A stretch of 64,000 bases of DNA. Origin: Lineus longissimus (Eukaryota > Nemertea > Pilidiophora > Heteronemertea > Lineidae). Of this stretch, positions 61,600-64,000 are shown piece by piece. The stretch is taken from the NCBI RefSeq assembly GCF_910592395.1, contig NC_088308.1:6153001-6217000 (forward strand), in the 5' to 3' direction. The notes beneath the pieces are model-generated. The model was not told where the DNA came from, did no database searches, and saw nothing but the letters and a program-made list of their open reading frames with translations. The position numbers and the translations under genes are program-made. Positions within the stretch are counted from its first letter, which is position 1. The number at the start of each line of letters is the position of its first letter.

Positions 61600-64000
61600 C
61601 TATCTTTTCTTTCCTTTTCCACCCTTCTTGCCTCCTGGTTTACCCATCTTAACCTTTCGTCCCTTTCCTTTGCCACTACTCTGTCCAGCTTTTGAACGTC
61701 TTCCCGTTTTCTTCCTCGTGTCCTCTCCATTTTCTCTCCGTTCCCGTCTGAAAGCGACACAAAAAATGATTTCAATCAAATCACGAAACAGCTAAATACT
61801 TTTCTCTGCAATACTGACAACATGGCCAGAAAGTTTACTGGTATGGCAAGTTCCCAGAAAAGTGTATTCATTATTGTTCAAAAATTGTGGTGAATTGAAT
61901 TGATTAACCAATAGATTCAAGTGAACTCATCCCGGCATACTGGTTGTGACTTTGTCCTCGAATGAAAAATTTGGGACAAAGTTGTAATTAAACATCAGAG
62001 AATCTGTGAATGTTTTCTGCAAATGGCTCTGATGGAGCATGCACAACTTATGTATGAGACTACGACTAGTTTCATACTGGGGCTGAATTTGATCTCAATT
62101 CTCACCTCTTTTCGTCCTCTTCTCTTAAATGCTGATTAACTGCTTTGTTGACATCAAGTTTAGGATTCTTGCCGCTCAGTCTATTCAAGATTTCAAGAGA
62201 ATTTTTCTTTTCTTTTTTGAAGTCGGAAATATTTGGTTCAAACTGAAAGAAGAGTCAAAGTTAAGGTCAGCAGATAGAGAAAGGAACTCGTGTAACCTAG
62301 TTATTTTAGATCCTGTATATGAAAGCGTCTCTGCTTCACACATGACCCTATCTAAGTCACATCCTTGCAGAAGGCAACACCGCCAGCACAAAGGGACAGC
62401 GACACAAAGCTCAGGCGAAATATCCTTATATAAAACGCTGAGAGGACTAACGATTTACAGGTAGATCACTATTAAGGACCTCTATACATGTAAACTATAG
62501 AAGAGACAGATAATTCTGCATGCCCGACAATAAATGCTAATAGAACAATCACAAACCTTTCGTTTCTTTCCTCGATTATCTTTTCCAGGCTTTTCTGCGG
62601 GCAGTTTTTTCGTGAACTTTCCAACAGAAGCTGTCGACCTCTTGGCAGCTCGTAAGGCATTCTGAACATGGTCTTTTGAGGGAGTGTCTGTCGGAGTGAG
62701 GCCCACACCAGGCACTGGAAAGATAGTGACTCTCTAAGTCTATTAAACCATTCAATTACACTTAACTACAAAGTAGGAAATACAAAGCGCAATTGAAAGA
62801 GTCAATTGACACTGAAATCTTACTGAAGCTTCTGGTATGAAACTGGCATGACCAAGCATGTTTAGCCATTTCTGGACAGGTTGGGATAGGAATACACATG
62901 TGTTACTGGCTAGCTGAGCACTATTCTATGCACGGCCACACCAAGTCTTAGTTTGCTGGAAATGGAACACGAACAAAAAGTGATAACCAAATCCGCCATT
63001 GGATTATATAGCCATCATTTAAAGGGAGTTTAAGACCATGTGGATCGGGATGGGTTTCTTGAGTATGAATGCAATGCATGACAGGATGACATACATGTAC
63101 TCCAGGACGCATGCATACTCAGAATATCGAGTACATGCATGGACCAAACCTGTTGATCATTCAAAACATTTACCTTTCATTTTATGTGACCTTGCAATGT
63201 TCCTCAACCTCTGCAGCTCATTCTTGGCTGATCTTTCGGTCTTTTCTTTCTTCTTCTTGGCAAACTGATCTTCATATGGGTCAGCATTCTGTGGCACCTC
63301 AATAACCCACTCCTTAGTCTCATCATTCGCTCGCTTGTATCCCCATCTTGGACGATATTCCTGTTGGGAAGAAAAGCTTACTACAGGGGCTGCAGACTCA
63401 ATAATAAGACAAATATGTGCCATTTATAAATACTATAACTAGATTATTGTACCAGTTCAACATTTCAACACAATTTCTGTCCATCTGAAATCTTACATTG
63501 TACTATTCTATTTCAAATACCATACATTGATCACAAAAGAATCATAATGCATTAAGGGTATTAGACATGATTTCCCTTTTTCTCCCCAAATTTGGACAGG
63601 ACATAGACCTGTAATTTTTTATTGGGATGAATGGTTGGAGCGAAAGGTTAGCGGTCTTAGGGTGACTATCAACAATAAGCACAGTTTGGTAACTGGGTCT
63701 GGTTTGACAGAGTAATATTCTTCATACCAGCAATGCAGATTTTATACTGTGAATGGAGACACCTATCATCGACTTCGTGCAACTTAATTTGGTCCAACTA
63801 GCTATTGGCCATAGTCTTTAACAATAAAAAAAAGCACAGACAACATACCTTATGAACTTCATCATAGACCATGCGTCCTTTCTTCTTGTTCTGTATGCCC
63901 TTGAGTGCCGCATATTGTTCCCATCTGGTGGTTTTCTTTTCTTTTGGAACAGGCTTTTCTCTCGGAATAATTGTCTTAGGAGCAGGAAGCTGGGGAAACA
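61600..64000 (-). CDS. RRS1: Ribosome biogenesis regulatory protein RRS1, 5' part beyond the window
   Basis: Five minus-strand exons: 64000-63849 (cut by the edge), 63360-63174, 62714-62557, 62242-62106, 61747-61600, all joining in phase, with TAG at 61600. Conserved segments: TTRWEQYAALKGIQNKKKGR, RPRWGYKRANDETKEWVIEV, NADPYEDQFAKKK, NELQRLRNIARSHKMK, STASVGKFTKKLP, GKKRK, then NPKLDVNKAVNQHLREEDE and a Lys/Gly-rich tail (GKPGGKKGGKGKKR). RRS1 acts in the nucleolus with RPF2 to load the 5S RNP (RPL5, RPL11, 5S rRNA) into pre-60S particles. The N-terminal third is outside the window. The intron-rich structure contrasts with the single-exon human gene. Confidence 0.93.

Overview
The window looks like nuclear DNA of an invertebrate bilaterian, most likely marine. 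Genes have short exons with GT-AG introns. The products (chloride-type alpha-amylase, COQ7, MIF4GD, RRS1, UGT, rhodopsin-like GPCRs, PAN, GON and fucolectin modules, a death-fold/B-box protein) are animal families, and the DNA between genes is full of foldback elements, MITEs, a SINE and minisatellites. Lophotrochozoan or invertebrate deuterostome would both fit; I cannot name the species.

Left part (1-25.8 kb). A minus-strand gene with a fucolectin-type F5/8C domain followed by a PAN/apple domain runs off the left edge. Next come a fragment encoding a single transmembrane helix, an 86-bp minisatellite and a small MITE. From about 5.5 to 25.8 kb lie three tandem copies (A, B, C) of a roughly 5.8-kb segment. 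Each carries, on the minus strand, a 622-nt exon (PAN plus the first half of a GON domain) and a second exon (second half of GON). Each of copies B and C begins with an inverted copy of the 2.2-3.0 kb region, broken inside the transmembrane exon. Copy A was later hit by a nested palindromic transposon structure (9.17-12.10 kb), which itself holds a 1437-bp element with 444-bp terminal direct repeats. Copy B was hit by a 700-bp MITE.

Middle part (27.5-43 kb). A complete six-exon secreted alpha-amylase with an extra C-terminal domain (+) converges on a MIF4GD homologue (-). A six-exon COQ7 (+) converges on a five-exon gene (-) encoding a death-effector-like domain, two B-boxes and a C-terminal region that looks like a beta-propeller, with no RING.

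Right part (46-64 kb). A four-exon JHAMT-like SAM methyltransferase (+) converges on a single-exon UDP-glycosyltransferase (-). A decayed GPCR pseudogene (+), a small secreted PAN protein with a Thr-rich linker (+), an intact two-exon GPCR (+) and the 3' part of RRS1 (-, running off the right edge) follow.

The genes do not form a pathway; this is ordinary mixed gene content. The accessory interest lies in the PAN/GON array, the nested transposons, the death-fold/B-box architecture and the amylase extension. Exon joins were chosen by eye from splice signals, reading phase and family similarity, without database searches.
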